NCBI GenBank assembly: GCA_027491215.1
Contig: JAIXWP010000135.1
Coordinates: forward strand, 24,698 to 88,697
From: Flavobacteriales bacterium
GTDB lineage: Bacteria; Bacteroidota; Bacteroidia; Flavobacteriales_D; Sanyastnellaceae
DNA length: 64,000 nucleotides
Direction: 5' to 3'
Shown: piece by piece, positions 45,534 through 54,858 of the stretch
Numbering within the stretch: position 1 is the first letter of the stretch
Layout: each line of letters begins with the position of its first letter
Made by a program: the position numbers and the translations under genes
The notes under the pieces: model-generated
Databases searched by the model: none
What the model was told of the DNA's origin: nothing
The model's input: the letters and a program-made list of their open reading frames with translations, nothing else

Positions 45534-46076
45534 TCATGACTTCTGTCTCTTCTCTCTTCGATTCTTGTACATCTTCGCGAAAAAGGCCAACATCACTCCA
45601 AGTCCAACGAGCCCAACAGAGCCCCAGATCCAGCTTACAGAGTCTTTTAGTACCACAAGAAATACAACAGAAACAAGGATTAACGTGCCCACTTCATTCA
45701 TCAACCTCAAGTAGAATGATTTGAACGCTTTTGGATTTACCCCCAAACGTTTGTAGATCACTTGACCATACCATTGATACATAAGAAGAAATACAATGAA
45801 AAGCAGTTTCAAGTGCATCCACGGCTGTGTGAGCAAATCAGGATTGAGCACTACCATCCATGGTCCGAAGATGAGTGTAAGAATGCATGAAGGCCATGTG
45901 ATGATATACCACAAGCGCTTTTCCATCAAGCGCAGCTGCGTCAGCAAAATAGAACGGTCTGGTTCATCTCTATCCGCTACTTCCACATGATAGACATACA
46001 GTCTAAACATGTAAAACAGACCTGCAAACCAGGTGACGATAAAGATGATATGAAGCGCTTTTATTATATCATACAT
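45534..46076 (-). CDS. hemJ: protoporphyrinogen IX oxidase, HemJ-type
   Basis: ALHIIFIVTWFAGLFYMFRLYVYHVE...WMHLKLLFIVFLLMYQWYG. Confidence 0.92.
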   Translation of the reverse strand: MYDIIKALHIIFIVTWFAGLFYMFRLYVYHVEVADRDEPDRSILLTQLRLMEKRLWYIITWPSCILTLIFGPWMVVLNPDLLTQPWMHLKLLFIVFLLMYQWYGQVIYKRLGVNPKAFKSFYLRLMNEVGTLILVSVVFLVVLKDSVSWIWGSVGLVGLGVMLAFFAKMYKNRREKRQKS

Positions 46077-46211
46077 GGCTCATAGATTTGAATTCTTTTT
46101 ATTGCAACGATCGATAGAATTGAGATAAGCTTCTGTCAAAAAAAACGGATAGCATATAAAAATGATCGCTGTCTTTGTATAAAATCCATGCTTCAAAGAT
46201 ACACGGATGTG

Positions 46212-46847
46212 CTACCCTTTTTTGTTCTTGTAAATGATAAATTCCGCAAAGAGCAAATTAGGAATCCACCCCATCCAGGCCACGATTCTATATGCATCCA
46301 TCGGTGCAGGTTCGAAGATACCGACGATGAGCCATTTCCAGAACCTAAGCGTAATAGCAGAAAGTGTTAGCGCATAGCTTCGGATCATCCAAGAGCGGTG
46401 TTGGTCAAACTGTTTACTTCGTGCAGTAGAAAGCGCTTTCCATGTGGTGTACATCCACATCATCGCAAGGAGCATGAAGGCCCATTGTGAAGACCAGCCT
46501 CCATTGGCATAATAGCCCATGATCAGCCCTGAAGGGCCGCTGAGCAATAGAATAACAATCACGTATAGCTTACCGATGCCGCGGTGTACGAGGGGATATT
46601 TTTTTCTAAGAAAAAAAGAAAACTGGGTAAACCCCGCCAAGAGGGCAAACATGCTTGTGAAAACATGAGTAAAAAAAGCAATTTGATAGTGCGTGAGTCC
46701 AATGACATCTTGCTTGATGCGCAAGAATGCCACATCAAGATTAACAGGAATGTACTGCAAAGTAATCTCCAACATCAAGAAGGAGAAGTACATCAAAAGC
46801 CCTATGAAAAGGGCATCGCGAAGCGTTGACTTAACGTCCGAAAACAT
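46212..46847 (-). CDS. DUF2306-like membrane protein
   Basis: HVFTSMFALLAGFTQFSFFLRKKYPLVHRGIGKLYVIVILLLSGPSGLIMGYYANGG. Confidence 0.85.
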   Translation of the reverse strand: MFSDVKSTLRDALFIGLLMYFSFLMLEITLQYIPVNLDVAFLRIKQDVIGLTHYQIAFFTHVFTSMFALLAGFTQFSFFLRKKYPLVHRGIGKLYVIVILLLSGPSGLIMGYYANGGWSSQWAFMLLAMMWMYTTWKALSTARSKQFDQHRSWMIRSYALTLSAITLRFWKWLIVGIFEPAPMDAYRIVAWMGWIPNLLFAEFIIYKNKKG

Positions 46848-47778
46848 CGTAGAATTCTTTCGCGTGTTCTTCGTAACGCATCAATAGTTCAATGTTCTTG
46901 ATTTCAGTATCAGACAATTCATGTTCAATACTAGTGCGCACTGGAACATACCATCCCATATAGCCGAAATAATCTCGCAAGGCCGGAAGATGAAATGCAA
47001 ATCCGTGCCTTGCATAAATGCTGTTGCGAAGCACAAAAATATCTGCCTTGGTCATGTTTTCCACTTGCTCTTTGGTGAGCAATTGTTTCGATGGATTATA
47101 CTTGAAAACCTCATCAGTGGTAGTGAAATAAGAATCATCAACGTATTCATGTTTTTGACCGTCTTCGTCAGTGTAAGTTTCGGTGACCTGTTTTGATTTT
47201 TGATAATCAATAAATTGTCCGCCATCCTCTAGCGAATAATCAGGACTATATACAAACAGAGTTTTCGTTAATGTTAGGTCAATGCTTTGATCAATTTTTG
47301 TGTTTTGTGGTTCCCATACAATGTTCATCACACTATCACTTTGAGCGATGTTAGCAATGAACGTTCCTACCCATTTATCGTCGCCTTCTTGATTGACACG
47401 CATCATGTAGAAGCCACCTTCATTTTGCATATTTCCTTTGAACGCTCTGCTCTTACCAAGCCAAACTGTGTGTCCGAACACAAGGTCTCCTTGAATTGAA
47501 TCAATAGAGAAATTGATTTTCTCATAGTTGTATTCATTCATATCTGCCGAAGTGGCTGTGGTATCCATTGATAAACCAGTACCGACCCAATAGCCTATCA
47601 AATCTTCTTTGGAGGTGATATTCAATTGCGGAGTAACAGCGATCGGTTTCGGAGCTTCTAGCTTCATTGCCTGTCGCGCCTCGATCATGACTTCTGCTGT
47701 GGGTTGAGTTTTGTTTCCAAATAAATTGGTACATGCAATGACTGCGCTCACCGCTGCGAAGAATAAGAACATTCTCAT
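46831..47778 (-). CDS. YARHG-domain lipoprotein-like protein
   Basis: Lipobox-like VSAVIACTNLF; ADIFVLRNSIYARHGFAFHLPALRDYFGYMGWYVPV. Confidence 0.88.
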   Translation of the reverse strand: MRMFLFFAAVSAVIACTNLFGNKTQPTAEVMIEARQAMKLEAPKPIAVTPQLNITSKEDLIGYWVGTGLSMDTTATSADMNEYNYEKINFSIDSIQGDLVFGHTVWLGKSRAFKGNMQNEGGFYMMRVNQEGDDKWVGTFIANIAQSDSVMNIVWEPQNTKIDQSIDLTLTKTLFVYSPDYSLEDGGQFIDYQKSKQVTETYTDEDGQKHEYVDDSYFTTTDEVFKYNPSKQLLTKEQVENMTKADIFVLRNSIYARHGFAFHLPALRDYFGYMGWYVPVRTSIEHELSDTEIKNIELLMRYEEHAKEFYDVFGR

Positions 47779-48719
47779 TTTTTCAGATGGTTAAGGTTGG
47801 TAGTGATTACTTCGAGAAATGAAGATTGTTGGTCTATAAAAACACTGTGCGAACAACGCGAAAAATAGAAAATATTGTCTTTTCCAATAACATCCTGTAG
47901 CTCAAACACTTGATCGACCGAATAGAGTCCATCTTCTTCTCCATATAACCCGGTTATTTTGACCCCATTTTTCATCAATTTTCGAACCTCAGGCATCAAG
48001 TCGAGCGTAGTATATTTTTCAGTTTGATAAAAGCCCGTTGGACCTTCTGTTGTCATTTGGGAGAAATGAATGGCTTCAGCATGTGTGGACATTTTTTGCA
48101 TGATCTGAATTGCTTCTTCGGTTGGTTTTTTGGGAGAATAAAATCCATTTTGCATTGCGTGCATAAAGGAATAAGAGCCATACATCAATGAAGTCGTGTC
48201 CATTTTTTCGAGCATATTGATATACATCAAACTTGTGGAATCTCCTTTTATGGTATAGATTTCTTTCGATTTTGAAATAATATTCTTGAATGTTTTCTGC
48301 AAAGAAATCGGAGCTCCAATGAGGAAAATCTCCTCCACATTTTCAGGAAATTTTTCAGCATACTTAATGGCGAGCATTCCGCCAAAGCTGTGACCGAGTA
48401 ATGAAACTTTTGCTATTTTGAAGTGCTTCATCAGCAAATTGATATCTGCAATGCTTTCTTCGAAAGAATATTTTGCGTTTAGAGCTGAAGATCGGCCCTC
48501 GCCTCTTCTGTCATAAACTATCACAAAAAATCCACGATCAGCTAGTGATTGGGCAGTGCTTGCCTCGAAGGTCGAACAGTTGTAACCGGGTCCTCCGTGA
48601 AGATAGATCAATGCTGGATCGCTTGAATCACCGAAGGTTTGGAGATATAAATCGACTTGAGATATTGTAATGCCATGCAAGCAACACACGGTCAGAAGCG
48701 ATAGAAGTGATTTAAGCAT
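47775..48719 (-). CDS. alpha/beta hydrolase (prolyl aminopeptidase-like)
   Basis: PALIYLHGGPGYNCSTFEAS, VSLLGHSFGGMLAIKYAEKFP; start at MLKSLLSLLTVCCLHG preceded by CATATTTG. Confidence 0.9.
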   Translation of the reverse strand: MLKSLLSLLTVCCLHGITISQVDLYLQTFGDSSDPALIYLHGGPGYNCSTFEASTAQSLADRGFFVIVYDRRGEGRSSALNAKYSFEESIADINLLMKHFKIAKVSLLGHSFGGMLAIKYAEKFPENVEEIFLIGAPISLQKTFKNIISKSKEIYTIKGDSTSLMYINMLEKMDTTSLMYGSYSFMHAMQNGFYSPKKPTEEAIQIMQKMSTHAEAIHFSQMTTEGPTGFYQTEKYTTLDLMPEVRKLMKNGVKITGLYGEEDGLYSVDQVFELQDVIGKDNIFYFSRCSHSVFIDQQSSFLEVITTNLNHLKK

Positions 48720-48787
48720 GAACAAATATGCGCGAATTACGCGAATTTCCAAATCTGTGGAGGCATTGCTTTTTATATCTTCGCGCC

Positions 48788-49318
48788 ATGAAAAAAACCG
48801 TTTCACCTAAGGAAACTTTTACTACAGGTACTTATCTCGTATTACCTGAAAACACTAATACTCTAGGCAATCTAATGGGAGGCCAGCTTCTCAATTGGAT
48901 GGACGTCATCTCTGCGATCAGTGCGCACAGACACAGCAAGAGAATTGTAGTAACAGCTGCGGTGAACAACGTTTCTTTTCAGCATCCCATAAAGCTTGGT
49001 GAAATCGTAACGATTGAAGCAAAAGTATCTCGCGCTTTTAGTTCATCGATGGAAGTTTATATGGAAGTCTTTGTAGAAGATAACTACTCTGGTAAAAAAA
49101 CCAAGTGTAATGAAGCCATCTACACTTTCGTAGCGGTAGATCAACTGGGCAATCCCATTGATGTTCCAGATCTAGTTCCAGAGACCGAAGAAGAACAAAG
49201 ACGTTATGACGGGGCTTTGCGAAGAAGACAACTGCGTTTGATTCTTGCAGGAAAGATGAAACCAGAAGAGGCTACCGAATTAAAGGCATTGTTTATCGAG
49301 CCGAAAGCTTTTCAATAA
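48788..49318 (+). CDS. acyl-CoA thioesterase (hotdog fold)
   Basis: LPENTNTLGNLMGGQLLNWMDVISAISAHRHSKRIVVTAAVNNVSFQHPIKLGEIVTIEAKV. Confidence 0.93.
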   Translation: MKKTVSPKETFTTGTYLVLPENTNTLGNLMGGQLLNWMDVISAISAHRHSKRIVVTAAVNNVSFQHPIKLGEIVTIEAKVSRAFSSSMEVYMEVFVEDNYSGKKTKCNEAIYTFVAVDQLGNPIDVPDLVPETEEEQRRYDGALRRRQLRLILAGKMKPEEATELKALFIEPKAFQ

Positions 49319-50273
49319 GCGAAATAACTTCACTGTTTTCAATCGCTTGAATACAGCGATTGTTCTTGCCGTATTTGCATTTATTACCCAGCTTCGAACA
49401 AGGTCTTTTCTTACGCCCGTGGGGTTCAACGATTACAGAATCTACCCCTGCGCGATAAGGATACATTCCCAATTGTGGACTGGTACAGCCCCATAGCGAA
49501 ACGATATTTTTTCCAAAAGCAGAAGCAATGTGCATTAGTCCCGTATCGCCAGCTACAACTACATGCGCTTGCTTAGTTACGAGTGCACTTTGATGAATGT
49601 TCAATGCACCCGCCCATTGGATGACATTGGGAAGAGCTACTTTGATTTCGTCTGCAATACCAACATCCTCTTTTCCTCCAAGTAATACCACAGGCAATGA
49701 AAGCTGCTGAATGATGTCAATTAATTTAGCAGCATCCATGCGCTTTCCAATGTGCGCTCCGCCAATGGCGAATGCGATAAATCGAGACGGAAGCTCTGAT
49801 GGAAGATTAATATTTTCTGGTAAAAAATAATCCAAGCCCTTTCCGTCGTCCTCCGTTCCAAAGGCAGCGATGGTATCTAAGTAGCGATCTACCACATGCA
49901 CATCCGGCATGCGATTGATCCCAAAATTCACCAAGAGCCATTTTTCAAAATTCAACTTCTTGAAAGTGAAAGTGAGTTTTTCGAGTTTTCGCTTTACTAC
50001 TCTGCTCCGAATATTCTGATGAAGATCGATGATATAGTCGAAAGGAATCTCAAGCAAATCAGGAATATTCTCTTGTACCGTTTTATCCATGGCGTGAATA
50101 CGATGGATATAAGGGCTGTGCTCTAAGAGCGGCACGAATGCCTTTTTCGTGAGATAATGAATTTCAACTTCGCCTTCTAATTGTTGCTTCAATCGGCGGA
50201 TAACAGGCGTGGTGAGCACGATGTCTCCCATGGAACTGAAGCGGATGATTAGAATGCGTGTTGGTTGCGACAT
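49293..50273 (-). CDS. glycosyltransferase family 9 (heptosyltransferase-like)
   Basis: RILIIRFSSMGDIVLTTPVIRRLKQQ...VAGDTGLMHIASAFGKNIVSLWGCTSP; start at MSQPTRIL. Confidence 0.93.
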   Translation of the reverse strand: MSQPTRILIIRFSSMGDIVLTTPVIRRLKQQLEGEVEIHYLTKKAFVPLLEHSPYIHRIHAMDKTVQENIPDLLEIPFDYIIDLHQNIRSRVVKRKLEKLTFTFKKLNFEKWLLVNFGINRMPDVHVVDRYLDTIAAFGTEDDGKGLDYFLPENINLPSELPSRFIAFAIGGAHIGKRMDAAKLIDIIQQLSLPVVLLGGKEDVGIADEIKVALPNVIQWAGALNIHQSALVTKQAHVVVAGDTGLMHIASAFGKNIVSLWGCTSPQLGMYPYRAGVDSVIVEPHGRKKRPCSKLGNKCKYGKNNRCIQAIENSEVISLIEKLSAR

Positions 50274-50276
50274 GCG

Positions 50277-50309
50277 GCAAATATACATATCGAAGCGATG
50301 TATATTTGC
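50277..50309. promoter_or_regulatory. symmetric divergent promoter with -7 boxes TATATTTG on both strands
   Basis: GCAAATATACAT-N9-ATGTATATTTGC perfect 12-bp inverted repeat; each -7 box ends 5 nt before the start codon of its gene. Confidence 0.7.
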
Positions 50310-50312
50310 GCC

Positions 50313-51086
50313 ATGAAATGGATTGATACCCATGCCCACGTTTATTTGCCCGCATTTGTTGAAGACCGTGCAGAATGGATTGCGCGTGCAAAAAAAGAAG
50401 GCATTGAAAAAATATATCTTCCGAATATTGATTTAGAAAGCGTGCCACAGATCCATGATTTGTGCGCTCATGATCCAGAGATGTTCATTCCCATGATGGG
50501 TTTGCATCCCTGTGATGTCAAGGAAAATTATCAAGAAGTCCTAGATGCTTTGCATGCAGAGCTTCTATCAAAACCATATGTCGCGATTGGTGAAATCGGT
50601 ATTGATTTGTATTGGGACAAAAGCACATTAGCCATTCAACAAGACGCTTTTCGTCAACAAATTCAGTGGTCGATAGACACACGCTTGCCCTTTGCAATCC
50701 ACGCCAGAGAAGCTTTCCAAGAAATATTCGACATCCTTGACGAATTCAATCCAAGTGATTTGAAGGGCGTGTTTCATTGCTTTACTGGCACGATTGAGCA
50801 AGCACAAAAAATCATGAGCTATGGCGGTTTCATGATGGGAATTGGCGGCGTAATTACATACAGTAAAGCACAACTCGATAAAGTAGTAGCGGAAATTCCA
50901 TTGGAATATTTGGTACTCGAAACTGATTCGCCTTACCTCCCTCCCAATCCATACAGAGGCAAGCGCAATGAAAGCAGTTATATCCCTATTATTGGGGCTA
51001 AGATTGCCGAGGCAAAAGGCATCGAAATGGAACAGGTCGCAGAGGTCACGACCGCTAATGCATTAAAACTTTTCACTCCACGATAA
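50313..51086 (+). CDS. tatD: TatD family metal-dependent hydrolase
   Basis: MKWIDTHAHVYLPAF, GLHPCDVKENY, AIGEIGIDLYWDKS, HAREAFQE, GVFHCFTG, LETDSPYLPPNPYRGKRNES. Confidence 0.95.
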   Translation: MKWIDTHAHVYLPAFVEDRAEWIARAKKEGIEKIYLPNIDLESVPQIHDLCAHDPEMFIPMMGLHPCDVKENYQEVLDALHAELLSKPYVAIGEIGIDLYWDKSTLAIQQDAFRQQIQWSIDTRLPFAIHAREAFQEIFDILDEFNPSDLKGVFHCFTGTIEQAQKIMSYGGFMMGIGGVITYSKAQLDKVVAEIPLEYLVLETDSPYLPPNPYRGKRNESSYIPIIGAKIAEAKGIEMEQVAEVTTANALKLFTPR

Positions 51087-52136
51087 ATGGTGACTACTTC
51101 AAGCAAAACATTATTGATTTATACTGGTGGTACCATCGGTATGTTAGAAGATGCAGCCACTGGAAGTTTGATTCCGCTGAATTTTAGCGAACTCGAAAAG
51201 TACATTCCAGAGTTGATGCGCTTTTCAAAATCGATGGATGTTGTGGCCTTTGAAAAGCCCATTGATAGCTCCGATGTAAATATCCAAACGTGGGTATCCA
51301 TTGCAGAGATTATCGAAAAAAATTACGATCAATATTCTGGATTTGTTGTGCTCCATGGCACGGATACCATGGCTTACAGCGCGAGCGCATTAAGTTTCAT
51401 GCTGCAAAATCTCACCAAACCAGTCATCTTTACCGGAAGTCAATTACCTATTGGAAGATTAAGAACAGATGGAAAAGAAAATTTGATCACCGCTATTGAG
51501 ATTGCCGGAGCGCGTCGCAATGGAGAGCCCGTTATTCAAGAGGTTGCTGTACTATTTGAATCAAAATTGCTTCGCGGAAATCGTACGCATAAATACAGCA
51601 CAGAAAATTTTGATGCCTTTGACAGTCCCAATTATGATGAGCTTGCAGAGATCGGTATTCATATCATCTACAGTCATCAGCGATTGCTTCGCAACAATTC
51701 GAAGGAGTTGAAAGTACTTAAAGAGTTCGACAACCGTGTAGGCATACTCAAGCTTTTCCCGGGAATGAGTCCTGCCTTTGTTCAATCCATCTTGACCTCT
51801 CCGCAATTGAAAGCAATTGTTTTTGAAACCTATGGTAGCGGTAACGCTCCGAAGGAAGGCTGGTTGGTAGAGGCGTTGCGCAGCGCTATTGAAAGAGGCT
51901 TGGTTATTCTAAACATCACCCAATGCAGCAAAGGCTTTGTAGAACAGGGTTTGTATGATACATCAGCGGCGCTGCAGCGCATCGGAGTGATTGGCGGGGC
52001 CGATATGACCACAGAAGCCGCCCTTACGAAATTGATGTTTTTGCTAGGTCAGAACTACAGTGGCGACACCTTAAAAGAGAAGCTCACAACTCCAATGGCA
52101 GGTGAGCTCACGACCTTTTCGTCGCTCGGAGTTTAA
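51087..52136 (+). CDS. ansA: type I asparaginase
   Basis: LLIYTGGTIGMLED, VVLHGTDTMAYSASALSFML, FTGSQLPIGRLRTDGKENL. Confidence 0.95.
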   Translation: MVTTSSKTLLIYTGGTIGMLEDAATGSLIPLNFSELEKYIPELMRFSKSMDVVAFEKPIDSSDVNIQTWVSIAEIIEKNYDQYSGFVVLHGTDTMAYSASALSFMLQNLTKPVIFTGSQLPIGRLRTDGKENLITAIEIAGARRNGEPVIQEVAVLFESKLLRGNRTHKYSTENFDAFDSPNYDELAEIGIHIIYSHQRLLRNNSKELKVLKEFDNRVGILKLFPGMSPAFVQSILTSPQLKAIVFETYGSGNAPKEGWLVEALRSAIERGLVILNITQCSKGFVEQGLYDTSAALQRIGVIGGADMTTEAALTKLMFLLGQNYSGDTLKEKLTTPMAGELTTFSSLGV

Positions 52137-52260
52137 ATCACATGCGAATTTGTAACTTATACCTTCATTAGCGTCTTTCAAGTATCGAAATATTTAGTTC
52201 ATTTTAGTTATATTTGACCTAAGCCGTCCACGAAACGGTGATACTTGAGATATTTAACTT

Positions 52261-54756
52261 ATGATTTCTATCCACACTTTGAAGCGCACTGCGCTTCACA
52301 TTGTGTTATCACTCTCCATTACCTTCTCCTGCCTCATCTGCCTAGGCCAAGATGATAGTCTTCGCACCCTTATACTTAAAACCAATGACCCTAAAGAAGT
52401 ATTGCGACTTCAAGTAGAGCTAGGAGATCTTTATAAATACAATAACCCCGACTCCGTTCTTGCCATTTCAGAACGAATTATATCGTTGTCAACGCATATT
52501 GGTGACGACTATTACCGCTGTGTCGGTTTGCGATTGAAAGGACATGCATTGTCCGATATTCCTCCATTTGAAAATGCGATGATGGTAATTGAGGAAGCGA
52601 TACAGCTTTCCACCAAAATTGGCAACAAGTTGGAGATGGGAAAAAACTACAACAACCTTGGTCTGATCTATCATCATCTCGGCAATTCGGATAAAGCCCT
52701 TGACCTATTTCTCAAGAGTCTAGCTATCAGACAAGAATTAAACAACCCTAATGAAATTTCGGGCAGTCTGAATAATATAGGTATGGTTTACAATGAACTT
52801 GGTCAGCACCAACAAGCATTGGACTTCTATCTTAAAGCACTTGATTTTCATAAAGGAAAAGCAGAGTCAAAAAGCAAAGCGCAGCTGTACAACAATATTG
52901 CTCTTGTGTATGAAAACCTGAAGCAATTTGATACTGCACTAGATTATTACAATCGTGCGCTTGTGCTTGCCAATCAATTCAATGATAAGTTTGGGCAATC
53001 TCTCATCTTGAGCAATATCGGAGGGATTTATGGACAAACTAATAGACACGACCAATCAATAGAGTACCTGACAAAAGCCATAAAGCTGCAGAAAGAAATC
53101 AATCATACTTGGGGGTTAGCACAATCATATCGAGTGCTATCCAATGTATATGCAGTCGACAAAAAATATGGTTCTGCAGCTGAATATGGGAAAATGAGTA
53201 TTGATCTTGCCTTCGAAATGAATGCAAAGATGTTGATTCAAGAAACTAGTTTTCTTCTATCAGAAATCTATGCTGAAACGGGTAACTACAAAGAAGCTTT
53301 GCGCTATCATCAGATTTATGCCGATTATTCCGACAGCCTTTCAGATGAAGAGACACAAAGTAAATTATTTCGTCTCGAAAGTGAGTTTAAATACAATCAA
53401 CAACTCGACGATTTAAAAGAAGAGCAACGTTCAAAGGAATTATCTCAAGCTCAGCAAATTCAAAGTCAGAAATACTTAAGTAATATATTTATTGGTGCCT
53501 TCTTAATAATGATATTGTTAGCCTTTTTGATGTTTTTAAATAGAAAAAAACTTCAGAAAGCACGTCTAATCGCTGAGGCAGCAAGTCTAGCTAAATCAGA
53601 GTTTGTTACAAACATGAGTCATGAGATTCGTACGCCATTGAATGCAGTAATTGGATTTTCCGACTTGCTCTTGCGCACCAATTTGAAAGATGACCAAATT
53701 CAATATGCAACAACGGTTCATCAATCAGCCCATTCACTGCTCACTATTGTAAATGATATTTTGGATTTTTCTAAAATTGAAAGCGGCAAAATGGAGTTGA
53801 GCATTGTGCGCATCGACCTGCTTGAATTAAAAAACCAACTACATAGTATCATATCCTTTCAAGCTAAAGAGAAAAAGCTTCAACTTCATTATGTCATTGG
53901 GCCCAACATTCCTCGACATATATGGGTGGATGAGATTCGACTTCGACAGATTCTTGTGAATCTAATGAGCAATGCAATCAAATTTACTGAGTCAGGTGGA
54001 GTAACACTGAAGTTGGAAGTATTGAGAAAAATGAATGACGATCGCGCTTGGTTTAGGTTCTCAGTTATCGATACAGGAGTGGGGATCGCAGCAACAAATC
54101 AGAAAAAAATATTCGATGCATTTTCACAAGAAGACGCTGGAACTTCCAGAAAATTCGGCGGAACAGGTCTGGGGCTAACGATTTCAAACAAGTTGTTATC
54201 CTTGATGAATACCAGCTTAAAACTAGAGAGCATTTTAGGTCGAGGAAGCATTTTCTATTTTGACATTCTATTAACCGGTCAATTCAGCACTTTGATCACT
54301 CCAGAAGAATGGCAGTTGACATCAAAAAAGGTAGTGATCGAAACAGAAGAAATCGATCAGACACCTTCGTTAACTTCTGATTTACCAGAACAAAAGATCA
54401 TTATTGCTGAGGATAATCCTGTCAATCTATTACTAGCAAAAACACTCATCAGAGATATTTTCCCTCAAGCGTATTTAATCGTGGCCACCAATGGATATGA
54501 GTGTATTGAGCTTTACAAAAAAGAAAAGCCAGACATGATTTTAATGGACGTACAGATGCCAGAGTTAAATGGATATGATGCTACAAAAGCGATACGAGGA
54601 ATTGAAGCCGGCCGAAGAATTCCAATCATCGCCTTGACAGCAGGAACCATAGAAGGCGAGCGTGAGAAGTGTTTGGAAGCAGGAATGGACGATTATATCT
54701 CTAAGCCAATTATTCGAGCGACATTTATTGAGGCACTGAAAAAATGGTCTGTGTAA
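52261..54756 (+). CDS. TPR-containing hybrid histidine kinase with receiver domain
   Basis: Multiple TPRs (GLIYHHLGNSDKALDLFLKSLAIR), VTNMSHEIRTPLNAVIGFSDLL, GTGLGLTISNKLL, C-terminal REC KIIIAEDNPVNLLLAKTLI...LMDVQMPELNGY. Confidence 0.95.
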   Translation: MISIHTLKRTALHIVLSLSITFSCLICLGQDDSLRTLILKTNDPKEVLRLQVELGDLYKYNNPDSVLAISERIISLSTHIGDDYYRCVGLRLKGHALSDIPPFENAMMVIEEAIQLSTKIGNKLEMGKNYNNLGLIYHHLGNSDKALDLFLKSLAIRQELNNPNEISGSLNNIGMVYNELGQHQQALDFYLKALDFHKGKAESKSKAQLYNNIALVYENLKQFDTALDYYNRALVLANQFNDKFGQSLILSNIGGIYGQTNRHDQSIEYLTKAIKLQKEINHTWGLAQSYRVLSNVYAVDKKYGSAAEYGKMSIDLAFEMNAKMLIQETSFLLSEIYAETGNYKEALRYHQIYADYSDSLSDEETQSKLFRLESEFKYNQQLDDLKEEQRSKELSQAQQIQSQKYLSNIFIGAFLIMILLAFLMFLNRKKLQKARLIAEAASLAKSEFVTNMSHEIRTPLNAVIGFSDLLLRTNLKDDQIQYATTVHQSAHSLLTIVNDILDFSKIESGKMELSIVRIDLLELKNQLHSIISFQAKEKKLQLHYVIGPNIPRHIWVDEIRLRQILVNLMSNAIKFTESGGVTLKLEVLRKMNDDRAWFRFSVIDTGVGIAATNQKKIFDAFSQEDAGTSRKFGGTGLGLTISNKLLSLMNTSLKLESILGRGSIFYFDILLTGQFSTLITPEEWQLTSKKVVIETEEIDQTPSLTSDLPEQKIIIAEDNPVNLLLAKTLIRDIFPQAYLIVATNGYECIELYKKEKPDMILMDVQMPELNGYDATKAIRGIEAGRRIPIIALTAGTIEGEREKCLEAGMDDYISKPIIRATFIEALKKWSV

Positions 54757-54782
54757 TATGCTCAACCTCAGATTTCAAAGAA

Positions 54783-54820
54783 TTTAATTATCATTTTTTT
54801 TGAAAAAGATTTAATTATCA
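54783..54820 (+). promoter_or_regulatory. candidate tandem direct-repeat operator upstream of protease operon
   Basis: TTTAATTATCA at 54783-54793 and 54810-54820 (27-nt spacing), upstream of TAGTTTTA -7-like box. Confidence 0.4.
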
Positions 54821-54858
54821 GAGCTTATACCCTAGTTTTACGGTCAAACTAGACTGTA

